Below, piece after piece: positions 12,083-23,842 of a stretch of DNA of 64,000 nucleotides. Source of the DNA: Trichoderma breve (Eukaryota > Ascomycota > Sordariomycetes > Hypocreales > Hypocreaceae); contig NC_079232.1 in NCBI RefSeq assembly GCF_028502605.1, forward strand, positions 682,001 through 746,000, given 5' to 3'. Positions within the stretch are counted from its first letter, which is position 1. Every line of letters starts with the position of its first letter. The position numbers and the translations under genes are program-made. The notes beneath the pieces were generated by a model. It was not told the origin of the DNA. It saw only the letters and a program-made list of their open reading frames with translations, and made no database searches.

Positions 12083-13112
12083 ATGAGAGCCTCCGCTTGC
12101 CTCGCCGCCATCATTCCGGCGCTGGCGGCCCAGTGTGCTCGTATAGTCCAATCCAACGATGATGGATGGGCTGAATCATATATTCGATCTTTCAACGACG
12201 CGTTAATAGCTTCAGGCCACGACGTCGTGCTATCCGCGCCCGCAGAAGACGAGTCAGGAACCGGTGGGTGAATCTCATCATCTTACCCAGAACCCTCACT
12301 CCTAGATATATATATATTTGCGTCTTATGATACAGGTCTTTAACTAACAGATGAGGCTTGTAGGAGCCAGCGACTCACCACCAACCCCACGCAATGATGC
12401 ATGCCAGTATAATTCTTGCATACCCGACGGCAGCCTTACAGGCCACAACGCCACCCGCCCCGATCTCAACTGGGTCAATTCCTTTCCCGTCACCTCCATG
12501 AAATACGGCATCGACATCTTCGGCCCACAGCTGTGGAATGGCTCTGCCCCTGATCTCGCCGTGTCAGGCGTCAACGTGGGCACCAACGTGTTCGTCCAGT
12601 TGCCATTCTCAGGAACCGTGAACGCTGCGACTTTTGCTGCCCTCGCCGGCATCCCCTCCATAGCCTTCTCTGCATCATCTGTTGGCAGACTCCCATTCGA
12701 TGAGGAACCGGTGCCTCTTCGTAGCATCTTGTATGGCCAACTCGCCGCTCAGCTGACCAACAAGATCCTCTCCTCTGGATCTCCTTATCTCCCCCAAGAT
12801 GTCTTCCTCAACGTCAACTTTCCCAAAGTCGAAGGCAGCTGCACCGAGCTATCCAACTTCAAGTGGGTGCTTAGCCGTATCAACCCCGGTATCATCTCGC
12901 CACCAGATGTTGAGTTTTGCGGTGGTAAACGCCTACCAACTGAACTATCCGTGATCACACACGGTGGATGTTTCATCTCCGTTAGTGTTGGTAACGCCAA
13001 GGACAAGACAACTGCATCTAATAGCAAGCAGGCCGTGGTGCTGGATAAAATACGCGATATGCTAACTTGTCTAAATGTACCTAGCGGAATCCGGCCTCAA
13101 TTCAATTTCTAG
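12083..13112 (+). CDS. Secreted SurE-type acid phosphatase/nucleotidase
   Basis: Two exons (12083-12263, 12364-13112) with a 100-nt intron (GTGGGT...TTGTAG) give 309 residues. The N-terminus is a signal peptide (MRASACLAAIIPALAAQCA). The SurE fold is marked by QSNDDGW, whose paired Asp binds metal, by SAPAEDESGTG, and by SGVNVGTN with FSGTVNAA behind it. Bacterial SurE is a metal-dependent 5'/3'-nucleotidase. Fungal secreted members are annotated as acid phosphatases, so a role in scavenging phosphate from nucleotides outside the cell or in the vacuole is likely. The first GTGGGT was chosen as donor because it joins SGT to GASDS in frame. Confidence 0.9.
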
Positions 13113-13452
13113 ACAAGTGCGCTCTAATGTATATATATATAAAGCAACTTTTGTAATGGGCTTACAAGTAATGTAATACGATTTAATACTATGCTATTTA
13201 TTTCAAGGTGAAATAAATACTAAGAAGCTTTTTCACAGTTACCTGATCTAGGTATATACCTGCGTTGAAAAATTACTAGGACAGCGAATCAAGCAGATAC
13301 TCTCCCTTGCCTTTCCTATCAGGATAGGGATACACTTTCTGGTCTGGGCACGACCATATTGTATTCTCGTACTAGCAAAAACGTGACGATACTCTGTGCT
13401 TATTCTCAGTAACCTATATCGCATACAGTCTCATTGGCCTCCCAACGCTGTT
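13113..13452. other. Spacer between convergent genes
   Basis: The SurE gene and the NACHT gene end towards each other. The spacer is AT-rich (tatatatatata near 13129-13141) and looks like facing 3' UTRs. No gene. Confidence 0.5.
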
Positions 13453-16400
13453 TTATAATGTGGCGCCGTTATTTTGCAGCAGCTCGACAATGGCCGCGTG
13501 TCCATTCTTGGCAGCCCATGAAAGCGGCGTCCGGTTAGACTCATCTTTAGAATTAATAGCTGCGCCATTTTCAAGCAGTAGCCTTACAATAGACTCGTGC
13601 CCGTTTCTAGCAGCCCATGAAAGCGGCGTCTGGCCATAATAATCATAGGGGAGATTAGTATTTGCATCTTCTTCAAGCAGTAGCCTTACAAGAAGTTCAT
13701 GCCCGTTCCTGGCAGCCCATGAAAGTGGCGTCCGGTTATAATGATCTTGGAAATTAATGTCTGCGTCTTTTTCAAGCAGCAACCTTACGGTAGACTCTTG
13801 TCCGTTCCCGGCAGCCCATGAAAGTGGTGTCCGGCGAGAACCATCGTGACGATTAATGTCTGCTTTTTTTTCAAGCAGTAACCTCATGGTAGACTCTTGT
13901 CCGTTCCCAGCAGCCCATGAAAGCGGCGTCCGGGCAGAATGATCTAGAAAATTAACATCTGCGCCTTTTTCAAGCAGCAACCTTACGGTAGACTCTTGCC
14001 CATTCTCAGCGGCCCATGAAAGGGGCGACCGGCCAGACTCGTCCCCGATATTAACGCTCACCCCAACTGACAGTAGTATTTCAGCCACGACATCAAATCC
14101 ACCTTTGGCAGAAGCAAAAATTAGTTTGTTCTGGATTTTTTTCGAAATCAGTGGCGCCAAATGTGAGCCAGACCAGCTCTCCAACAAATAATTGAAGGGG
14201 TCGTTGATCCAGTCGCATGTTACTTGAGCTGCGAGTTTTTGAGTATTAGATTTCTGGTTGGCGTATCTCATGTAGCGATTGACGTGATATTCTACATGGT
14301 GGGAAGCATAGAACGCCAACGGTCTTTTATCGAGGTACTTTGCATAATCATCATAATGGTTGGCGATCCAATGTTCGGAATCCGGTAACCCCACTCGTAG
14401 AGAGGTGCTGGCAGCGCAAAGCATTAGATATTGGATGCAAGTTGTGGCTATCAACATATGTGCATATCCTTCATCTATGCGAAACGCTGATTTTGAAACT
14501 ACTCCATCAGGATCACGCAGAAACTCAAAGGCAGTTTGATGGATAACTTGGACTACCCGATGTCCTATCAGTACATTGTTAGCCATTAATATAAAGAAAC
14601 CGGGCGGCGTTATGCTTATACCATCGTTCCGTTGTTTAATTTCTATGAAGTTACCACCACAAGAGACAATAATTCTCTCTGATAATGGTACACGCTCCTC
14701 GAAAATCTCATCAGTGAGGCTAGAAATTGAGTCGGATTCAGTACTGTCTGGAATACCAAGACTGTGGAGTAGTTCGTTCACCCTGAGGGGCCTCCGTGCA
14801 AATAGAATGAATCGAAACATTTTCAATCCATAGGACAGGCATGACTTGTTTGTTCTCATCTTATCCAGCATGACTCCGTAAAGTTCTTCGAGCTCCGTTG
14901 GAAGTTTTTTAAGCATAAGAAATATGTCGTGTTCAGAATATCCATCTTCATGGAACTTTAGCAATTCCTCGCCCACCAGTTTGACCCAAAGGAAAACTCC
15001 TTGGGCATTTCCAATCATATATGCAACCTCTCGATTAAGACCAAGGCCATTAAGTAGAGAATTTGCGAAATTGGAAATATCAAGTGTAGTTTCATCCTGT
15101 AACCGAATAAAATCCAGAAACTGGTCTCGGCGGGCTTCTAGCTGTGCTACCGGTCGACTTGCGATAAAGATTTTGACAACACAGTATTTGATATTAGAAC
15201 ACAAATTGTAAAGCATATTGAGAATGTCCCGTCTGTCTGTCTCTTCAGACTCATCAACCGCATCGATAATAATGTAGAATCGCTTTGGTGTTGAATAGTA
15301 GTCTTGTAATGACCCCAAGATTCGTTTCAGAGATTGGTAGTCCCACTTCGCGCCAGAGCAACGATGAGCTCGATATTCGGCTTGACAATAATGGTAAAAG
15401 AAGCTTTTCTCTTGACATAAGATGTCATGTAGAAGCGAAAGAAGCATGCTATAGTGGCTCCTTTGGGGTTCGCCCTCTCTGAAGCTATAAAAGAACTTTG
15501 CCACGATAGCTTTCTTTGCAGCTGGCTCCCTAGTTGGAAGATTAGAGTCAAAATATTTTGTGAGAGTACTTTTGCCACTGCCAGGTTTTCCTTGTATATA
15601 GAGTAAGCGAGAAGTTTCCGAATTGGACCAACGTTTGTACTCGTCATGTACCCAAAGCCACTCAAAAGAGCCACTTTGTTCTGGTGTAATCTTTTCATAG
15701 CGTGTGTTTTCGAACTGGAGGCTAAATAAACATTCTATGCTCATTACTATTAGTAGGATTCAGATTGGGAAAGAGAGTGGAGTGTGAGAAAACCTTTTAG
15801 CTCCTTATCATACTCGATAAACATGCTCTCTTGAGAAAGAGCAGTAATATCACAAACTGTTGGGCCCACAAGTAGTGCCTTCATATTTGAGCTTTGTCGT
15901 CGAAGGTCGTTTATGAGCACACCAATTAGGTGAAGAAACCGACCACCCTGGTAAGCTTTTTCTACTCCATCGAGAACAATCAAGGTGGGTTGTGGTTTGG
16001 CATAATCTAGAATGTCCTGGAAAACAGCTAAAAGATCATCTGTTGCCGCATTGCCAAGAAGTTCATGTAAACCTTTGAAAGGATCATTGCCATCGAAACC
16101 GTTTTCCGTCCAATTTTGACTTGGGGGTTTTTCGAAAATCTTCTGCAGCAGGGAATTGAAAAGATTATGCATGATTAGTAGTCTTTTCTCTATCGGCGAA
16201 AGAACAATAATCTGCTTGAGAAGTGTGTAAATGAGGGCACTAGCAAGCGCAATATTTTGGCCTTCTGAAATCTGGCCACCTTTGTTAACAATAAACTCGC
16301 CGTTGTTTATTTTCGAGCAGAAACAATACAGAACAGGGTGGTTAGCGTTCTGCTCTTGGTCCACGACGTAGGATGTGACTTGAGATAAGTGGTGGCCTAG

Positions 16401-17814
16401 AGGGCTAGAGAGACAAAGGACGAAACGGCTATCGTTGGATCTCCAGGACTTATAATCAATATTTTCAAACACCCAAGAAAAATTATGATCTCGGGGATCT
16501 AAATCTGGTATTGCGGATTTTCGTTGGCTTTGCTCCGGTGCTGGTAGAAGTTGAAGTAACTGTTCTAGACTTGATTCGGAAATAAAAGACTGAAGCATGT
16601 TCTATGTGGAGAGCAAATTAGCCTATAAGTCGATAATTTTGGTCGAAATCGTTCATGATTCTCGTACATGTATGGTATCAATATTCATGGGGAATATCGG
16701 CGGCGCTTCTGCTGGAGGAATGACAGACAGGATTTCTTTGGCGTATGCAGCAGCAGCCGCTGCCGCATAAGGCTGCCACCTTTTATTCTTGTGCGAGTCC
16801 GCATAATCGCAAATGCCTCGAATCACTAAACAAGGGAGAATATCCATAAGTCCTGCAGCTTCCATCTCAAAACAGAGTATGCCCTTTTCTTTTCGAAGCT
16901 TCTCTCGTGTCATTCCATGCCTCATAACTTGATTAGCTGAACCAATGAGACCATAATGGATGGCAGGGTCGCTATCTGCGCGCGGCTTTCGAACCAGCAA
17001 AGCTCCTCTGTCGCAAGCTTCGCAACTTGATTCACCGTCTATATGGTCATAATCGGCTCGGAACAACTGATCGTGTTTCGAACCTGGGTGATCGAAATAA
17101 CCGCGCATCTTTCTGTTAGACTGGAGCATAGTATCGATATGAAATGGAATTTGGCTGATTCCCCTCCGATGGCGTGCTCGTAGTACTGAAATGCCGGTCC
17201 TCAATTCTGTGTGCGTCTTGTTTAGTGTGCCGGTTTGAACAAATTTCCCTTCTTTCATTGTTTTCCCAAAGTCGTATTGTAATACGCCACCTGCGATGCT
17301 GTTAGTTCATATCGAGATATGCAAGGGATCTCATACTTGAATCGACTGTAGGACAGCTAACCACTACATCCCCAAGCCGGATATCGTTGCGCGAATCATT
17401 GCTTGGCTCATCAGGAGCTCCGCCTCCAATGCCCACCATCAAACCAAAGCGAATTTTGGGAAAACTCCGCATCATGTTGGTAGCTGTCATCGCGGCAGCA
17501 TTTGTACCCGTTGTTCCTGCTGGAAGGCAAACCATCACAATGTTGTGGTCTCCCATTCGTCCTAGAGTATAAGTATTTGAATCACCCGGAATTTCTGGGA
17601 GATTCCGAAATTCTTCATCGAGCATAGCCACAGATGCAGCTAATTCCGCCTCCAAGGCACATATCCATCCTACTGTGAACGCATCCGTATTCAGGCTGCG
17701 GGGCCTAAAGCCAGCACCTGGTGTTGTATGTGTGAGAGGAAATGCGGACGGCGCATCAACGCGCCTGAGCTTCGCAGTCGACCACTCCGCCGTCGCGGGG
17801 CGCTTCTTATCCAT
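13453..17814 (-). CDS. PNP - NTPase-like - NACHT - ankyrin receptor (NLR-like)
   Basis: Four exons (17337-17814, 16668-17290, 15794-16601, 13453-15734) with introns of 46, 66 and 59 nt give 1,396 residues. Intron 3 has an unusual GTTTTC donor, but the join ELK-ECLFSLQ is the expected family sequence. Residues 48-350 form a purine nucleoside phosphorylase-like domain (VGWICALEAEL, GIGGGAPD, DIRLGDVVVS, CFEMEAAGL, RGICDYAD). Residues 409-585 resemble a NACHT module but carry LSSPLGHH (431-438) where Walker A should be, keeping a Walker B-like LIVLDGVEK. A canonical NACHT follows, with GKPGSGKST (685-693) and FYIIIDAVDES around Asp794. Six ankyrin repeats end the chain. This is a STAND/NLR-type architecture: ligand-sensing repeats, an NTPase switch and an enzymatic effector. 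The sensed ligand is unknown. Confidence 0.9.
13460..14065 (-). repeat. Near-identical ankyrin-coding repeats, 99/102-bp period
   Basis: Six units in the last part of the NACHT-ankyrin gene each contain cagcccatgaaag followed by an almost constant ggcgtccgg (plus-strand reading). They start near 13508, 13610, 13712, 13811, 13910 and 14009. Every encoded repeat shares TPLSWAA-NG with a variable face around it. The internal similarity shows recent duplication or gene conversion, as described for fungal NLR repeat domains under selection. Confidence 0.85.
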
Positions 17815-18202
17815 TGACAAGGAGTACAAATTTAATATTGAAGATTGCGGCAGTGATTAGAGCATGATTTGAAGACATCAAGCTGCTCAATTTGAGCAAG
17901 ATTTGCCAGAATTGGGAGAGTTGTCAGACACAAGCGCTGTGCTAGGATGAATGGGTACAGATCCAGAGCTGGGCATCGACGGCTGGATATTTTTGGTACA
18001 GGGGTATCTTGGGGATTAATGCAGCCGCCTTCAACAATGATTGGTCATCCTTGAACAGTATGTTGGCAACCTGCAAATGTAGCCTATGATCAACGAGCAG
18101 CGCTTTTACTATTCACTTGTGTTTAAGCCTCTAATATTCGTCCGTGTCGTGTTAAAAGCAGACTTGCTTCGCCTCATTTTATTTTACTACATGCATTGTT
18201 TC
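17815..18202. other. Spacer between the NLR-like gene and GluRS
   Basis: It contains the promoter of the NLR-like gene (right to left) and the 3' end of the GluRS gene. I see no other gene or clear motif. Confidence 0.45.
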
Positions 18203-20165
18203 TTATTTAGGACCAGTCTTTCCGGTGGGGATGCTGAACAGAACCACTCTGGGTCCCTTCAATCCAGCCTCGCCCTCAGCCCAGTCATTCAGACCCTTGT
18301 CTACTCTGTAGAATCCTCTTCGCTCGAGCTGGATGATGTCATCCTTCTTCAGCTCGCCAACGCCGGCATCGCAAACGGCATCCTCCATGCTGGCCGTGTT
18401 GGGGTTCAAGAAGTCCTCAAAGTTGTCTTCTTCCTCAAGCTTGTCCTTGGTGAGGAGGTAGTCAAACTCCCACAGCTCAGCGGGGACCAGCTTGAAGCCC
18501 TCAGCAGAAAGCCAGGTAACCTTCTTCTCAGTGGTCTTGAAGTCACCCTTCAGATTGAGCTCGAGCTTGAAAGATGTGATGGGGTCATCTGAGGTAGAGA
18601 TGTCTCGAACAAAGGCATTGCCCCAGCCCATCAGAGTGATCTCCTCGTCTGCCTTGAAGCTCTTGGCATCGGCCTGGTCGATGTGAAGAGTAGGTGAGAA
18701 GATGACCTTCTTCAGGCCAACACTTGCGTTCTTGGGGTGCTTGGGCCGCTCCTCCACGGTAACGCTAGCCGGGGCCTCCGATCCAGTGACCGAAGCCTTG
18801 GCCAGGTCCTTGAGCAGAAGAGCTGTGAATCGGGGAACAATAGGGTCGATAACCTTCTTGTTGTTAGCCCAGAAGGTGGTCCAATCCATGTTGACAACGT
18901 TTCGGCTAGGACCCTGCTTGATGATGAAATCACGGAGCGCTTCGACGGTCATTCCTCGTCGTCGAATACCGCGAATGGTGGGCATTCTGGGATCATCCCA
19001 GCCCCAGACCTTTCCGGCGTCAACCAGCTTCGCCAGTTTACGCTTGGACAAGAAGGTCTTGACGAAGTTGATTCTGGAGAAGTCCCACATGTGGACTTGG
19101 CGCAGTTGAAGGGTATCGATGAACCACTGGTACTGAGGGTTTCGGTCGGTGTACTCGGTGGATCTCAGAGCGTGAGTGACACCCTCGTGGCTGTCGACAA
19201 CAGGGCAGGCAAAGTCGTACATGGGGTACATCTTCCACTTGTTGCCAGTGCGGTGATGAATGTTTTCGATGTTGCATCGGTAGATGACGGGGTCGCGCAT
19301 GGCCTTGTTGGGGTTGTCGAAGGAGATCTTGGCACGAATGCAGTGTGCAAGACCCTCCTCGGATGCAATCTTCATCTCCTCGAAAATTCGCAGGGTCTCC
19401 TCGACGGTTCGCTCACGGCGCTTTGAAGGGATGCCGTCCATTCGCTGAGCACGCATGGTCTCCTGGTCGGTATCATCGGCGTAGGCTTGGCCCATAGAGA
19501 TCAGCTTCTTGCACATCTCATACAGGTAGTCGAAGTAGTCAGAGGTGTAGGTCAAGCTGTCAGGCTTGATGCCCATGAGAGCGAGATCCTCCACGATGGC
19601 ATCCTGGAACTCTTCCTTCTCCTTAGCAGGGTTGGTGTCGTCGAGTCGCAGGCGCATCTGGCCCTTGTAAGCGACATGGCCGAAGTAGTCGCTGAGAAGA
19701 GCAGCCTTGGCGTGTCCAATGTGAAGGTAGCCACTATAAGAAGTTAGATATACTGCAAAGCATATAAGTATAGGATTGGAAGTATATATCATACGAAGGC
19801 TCGGGCAGGAATCGAGTAACGACGCCCTTGTCGGTATCTTGGAGGGCAAGGTTGTAGTTGGCACCGCCCTTGGCAGCTTTGACGGCGGCGTCTGCCTTGG
19901 TAGCCTCCTGGATCTCAGGGTGAGACTGCTCAATGAAGGTGAACCATCGAGTCAGGTTAGGAAGGCCATTCTTGCGGATGAAGCCAATGGCGACCTTGTT
20001 GGCTCGGAGAGTCTGCCAGATCTTGGTCTCAAGGTCTCCCAAAGTGTAGCCCTCGAGGTAGGATCGCAGCGTCAGGTGCTTGTCCAAGTCCCTCAGGAAA
20101 GGCTCAATGGTGCGGAAGTCACCGGCCAACTTGGCGGAGATGGCGTCAAGCTCCTCGTGCTTCAT
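18203..20165 (-). CDS. GUS1: Cytosolic glutamyl-tRNA synthetase
   Basis: Two exons (19795-20165, 18203-19733) with a 61-nt intron give 633 residues. The N-terminal 120 residues are the GST-like extension of eukaryotic GluRS, which in yeast binds Arc1. The class I catalytic core starts at SGYLHIGHAKAA (HIGH motif, from residue 124), continues through MRLRLDDTNP, and has the eukaryotic KMSKS equivalent LSKRKL around residue 350. The C-terminal beta-barrel anticodon-binding domain follows (SPTLHIDQADAKSF onwards). The enzyme charges tRNA-Glu in the cytosol. The glutaminyl enzyme is similar, but the KRKL form and N-terminal domain fit GluRS better. It shares a 292-bp divergent promoter with the mitochondrial uL1 gene. 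Confidence 0.94.
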
Positions 20166-20339
20166 TTTCTCGGCTTATTTCGACACGGCAATGCGATGAA
20201 GTTAACAGAAGCAAGACAAGCTCCTCGTGACTCGAACAACGATTTTCGGCCTGGTGGTGGGGGGAATGGAGGGGCTGAGCTTAGCAGGACGAGGGGCCGG
20301 ACAATCGTGCCACACATTTTCTTATCGATAACCTGGCTG

Positions 20340-20344
20340 CCAAT
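20340..20344 (+). promoter_or_regulatory. CCAAT box in the GUS1/uL1m divergent promoter
   Basis: A CCAAT pentamer lies within the 292-bp spacer between two divergently transcribed translation genes. CCAAT is the binding site of the HAP/CBC complex. Function is not shown, and the short motif may occur by chance. Confidence 0.3.
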
Positions 20345-20457
20345 TTTTTAGCCTAATTTCCGAGGCACGACACAGCAGAATATGGCGAGGTCGAGAGTCT
20401 GGCGCAGGTCTGAAATCCCATCTTGAGCTGCGCTCCGATCACGAACCAACTGCAGAA

Positions 20458-21419
20458 ATGGCGCCAATTGACCGGTGTCTGGCCTCTGTGGCCAGGCTGA
20501 CGCTCTCACGGCCATCAATACGACCGGCCGTGCCCCTGATACCCCGATTCCTGGCACCGGCGCTGGTTCAGTCCCGACAAGCCTCCGTGGTGCGGACAAA
20601 AAAGACGACGAAGAAGAAGGCTGTTCCGAAGGACTTTAAGCGACACAACCTGGAGAAGAGAGAATTTCCCCAGTACACACTATGTGATGCTATGCGGTAT
20701 TGCTCACTAGCCTGAGAGGAGGGAGTATTGTTCAACATTGCTGATCCAATTATAGAGTTCTACGAGCTGTGGAAGTCGGCCAACCTCCCGCTACGATCAA
20801 GTACGAGATTCACATCAACCTCAAGACTGCTAGAAATGGCCCCGTCATAAAGAACAGCATCAGGCTGCCGAATCCCGTGCAGAGCGACTGGCAAATCGCC
20901 GTTATTTGCCCCGAAGGAAGCGATATCGCGACTGCTGCTACCGCCGCCGGCGCTGTCGCTGTTGGAGAAGAGACCCTCTTTGAGGCCATTCGCCAGGAAA
21001 AGATTGATTTCGATCGTCTGATCTGCCACGAGAACAGCGAGAAGGCGCTAAACAAGGCTGGTCTGGGAAAGATCTTGGGTCCCAAGGGCCTCATGCCCAG
21101 CAAGAGGATGAAGACGATTGTAAACGATGTGGTAAAGTCCATTCGCGACTCGGCCGGTGCTGCGGATTATCGAGAGAGACAGGGTGTCATTCGAATGGCC
21201 ATTGGACAACTTGGTCACACGCCTGATCAGCTCAAGGCCAACATCCAGGCGCTCCTGAAGAAGGTCAAATCGGAATGCGCCGAGATTTCTGAAGAGGTTT
21301 CTAAGGAAGTGCACGAGGTTATTTTGAGCACAACGAATGGCCCGGCGCTGAGCTTGAATGCCAAGCTGAATGATCCAGAGAGCGGAATCACCGTTGAGTC
21401 ATTGTCAGGCGTCATGTAA
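20458..21419 (+). CDS. MRPL1: Mitochondrial large-subunit ribosomal protein uL1m
   Basis: Two exons (20458-20696, 20756-21419) with a 59-nt intron give 300 residues. The first 45 residues are Arg/Ser/Ala-rich without acidic patches beyond the start, typical of a mitochondrial presequence (RLTLSRPSIRPAVPLIPR). The L1 domain follows: DAMRVLRAVEV, then LPNPV, then the diagnostic KILGPKGLMPSKR segment with the downstream GVIRMAIGQ. uL1 forms the stalk that helps release deacylated tRNA. The gene ends 124 bp from the tail of the COG2 gene, which runs the other way. Confidence 0.92.
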
Positions 21420-21543
21420 ATCAGTAACGACATGTATAATGTACAATATCCAATTCGATGTATAAAATAGAACGATTGAAGTCAAGGCTTTGCCATGGGG
21501 TATCATATTTTGTTTGTTGTTATTTATAAGATTATCTTGGAAA

Positions 21544-22437
21544 TCATCTTCCGCGAAGAGCTTTGACTGCATCGCCCTGCGCATCAAGAACCCTATACAC
21601 ACCAAGGTAGCCCAAAACCCGGCCCTGACCTTTTGTCCCAGCAGCTCGAGCTTCTTTGAGGGCATTGTTCAAGTCTAGCAAAAGTGTATTCCGACACTTC
21701 ATCAATCGCGCTCTTAACTTGGCGACAAACGCATTCTTCTCGTCTAGCTTTCCAATCAGGATCCCAACTTGGCTGCACTCTCGTGCCGACGCCAGTAGTT
21801 GTGAGGGAGGGCTTCCTATCAAGCCTTCTACAGTCTCTGCTTCAAGCTCTTCGTCATCTTCACTATCGTCGTCCCACTCTGCAGCTTGCTTCTTCGGTAA
21901 GCTGTCTAATGCCAGTGTTTCCTCTAGAGTAGACAGTCGCTCAGATATCTCCAATATTGCCCGCCCTTGCTCGATTTCTGATCGTACATCTCGCAATTCG
22001 TCCGTAAGCGACTCTGCGTCTCTTCTGCGCTCCGAAATCTTTTCCTTGACCTCTTCAACGGCCCTTCGAAAGCCCAAGAGGGAAACTTTTACATCCTCTA
22101 CTTTCTCGTCGCCTCCTCGCAGTTCCGATCCCAGTGATAAAAATGCTGTGTAGTTCGAATTGACCAGCTCCAAGAGCTCAGTGCTGATTGTTGCTGTTCT
22201 CTCGCGCAGATCTGAGCGTAGATCCTCTAGGGTCTGGTGGCGATGCGGAAGAGCTGAGAGGTATTCGGCAGGCTGAAACTCTGTTGCTAGGAAGTCGGTT
22301 CGTGGAAGGGCGGCAGGGAATGGCAAGGGAGCATCATCTTCGGCATCTGACGAGTCGGAAGAGGGGAGGTTGAAAGTTGATATAGCCGGTCGGCTGACTC
22401 GCTGTGGCAGAGAGAGAGGAGGGGGAATGTTGGCCAT
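21544..22437 (-). CDS. COG2: Conserved oligomeric Golgi complex subunit 2
   Basis: A single exon of 297 residues from the ATG at 22437; an in-frame upstream extension is not needed. After a Ser/Asp-rich N-terminus comes the COG2 N-terminal block, LPRTDFLATEFQPAEYLS with LEDLRSDLRE, then a long helical region (residues 70-200). An acidic stretch EWDDDSEDDEELE and a helical C-terminus follow. Short COG2 proteins are normal in fungi. The COG complex tethers vesicles in retrograde Golgi traffic. It is tail-to-tail with the uL1m gene. Confidence 0.85.
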   Translation of the reverse strand: MANIPPPLSLPQRVSRPAISTFNLPSSDSSDAEDDAPLPFPAALPRTDFLATEFQPAEYLSALPHRHQTLEDLRSDLRERTATISTELLELVNSNYTAFLSLGSELRGGDEKVEDVKVSLLGFRRAVEEVKEKISERRRDAESLTDELRDVRSEIEQGRAILEISERLSTLEETLALDSLPKKQAAEWDDDSEDDEELEAETVEGLIGSPPSQLLASARECSQVGILIGKLDEKNAFVAKLRARLMKCRNTLLLDLNNALKEARAAGTKGQGRVLGYLGVYRVLDAQGDAVKALRGR

Positions 22438-23842
22438 GGGAGAGAAATATCGAGGCAATTGGTATCTCAATCGCTTTCAAATCAAGAAAAGACAAGAATT
22501 GGACAATACAGTTGTGACGACACTTGAGATACTGTCCTCAGCAAATGGAGTGGACATCTTTCGATGGAGCTCGCTGGCGACACGGTCTAAGTATCCCGCA
22601 TTAATCAATAACCCCACTATAAGCATATAAATCAGCTCAAGGCCACGCCAACGGCTCAGACAGATCGTCACGATGAGCCTTCGATGGAGAATATATCATC
22701 ATGATCTTCACATGATATGTTTCAATGCTATGCACCATTTGACAGTTACCATGTCCATCCAGCAGTTTGTAACTAGCGATGTCGGCCAGACCCAATATTG
22801 TATGATGATCCCGTGTACGGAGCTCGAGTTGCTCCGCCAAAGTCTGGGCAGCAGACACTAGTCATTGATCCTCACCAATCGGGCTACCAAGGTGAGTGAG
22901 TGGATGCAGACGCTTTGTTGAGTGAAGGGCGGAACAGCTATGGTTCGTGCTGGGTGTAACACGAATACGAAGATGGGTCGATTAGCACTTGAGATGGCCC
23001 GGAATACTACAGTACGGTTGCCTCAGGGTCCAGATGCAGGATACTGGGCTAGATTGATGCTGCAGTCTCTATCGATAAGATGATGCTAAATGGGTATCGA
23101 TATCCAAACCAGATAGAAAAGGCGACAGAATTAACGCAGAAAGTGCGCAGTCTTTGGTCAAACAAGTGCCAATATGGAGCACGTAAAGACTCATTGTGGA
23201 GATCTGAGTAGCTGAAAATACCTGATTGGCCGCCATCACTGGAGTGGAGCGGATGGCGCGTCAAATTTTTATCAATCAAATCTTATCAATCGATCAAGCC
23301 CACTCCCAGTCTCCTGGCATCGGACCAGTGAGACCGTTATAAGAACCAGCCGGGTACGCTCGGGTAACGAAAATCTACAGCTCGCAAATCTTCTCGAGCC
23401 CCGCATCCATCTCTCTTTCTGCATCTTGCAATCTCTTCATCTCTCATTGATTGCTGACTTGCTTTTTACGCAAGGCAATTTTTTGCACAAGAACTCCTGA
23501 GTCGATTCCCGTAATCATCGGGCAATTCTCGGTGTAAGACCACGTTCGGCTCACGGATACATACCTAACCACTTGCACGCCCTGTGCTGCTTCCCCGACT
23601 TCCGAGGGCTCACTTCGGACATTTCACATACGAGCACACAGAACTTGCATATCGGGGAATTCTTATTCCCAACATTCTATTTCTAGACAAAGGGGAGTCT
23701 AGAGAAAAAGAGAGAGAACAGCGAACAAACGCAGCCAACTGCGTGCATAAACGGACCCAGTTTTCCCTTCTCGGGCTTCCGAGTTGCAGCCGACAGCGAA
23801 TCACGGATCATCCTCGTCCGAACCCACTCGACTCGCACCACC
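22438..23842. other. Intergenic: COG2 and hapX promoters
   Basis: A 1.4-kb spacer between two diverging genes. It holds a pair of GATA elements (listed) and an inverted CCAAT (gattgg near 23224). The 350 bases before hapX are a C/T-rich leader with several short upstream ATGs. No protein gene is supported. Confidence 0.5.
23269..23288 (-). promoter_or_regulatory. Paired TGATAA GATA elements upstream of hapX
   Basis: Two TTATCA hexamers (TGATAA on the minus strand) at 23269-23274 and 23283-23288, spaced 14 bp and both inside ttatcaat, about 555 bp upstream of the hapX start. In Aspergillus the iron GATA repressor SreA represses hapX through GATA sites. These copies share the GATAA core but not the full SreA consensus. 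Regulation here is inferred. Confidence 0.4.
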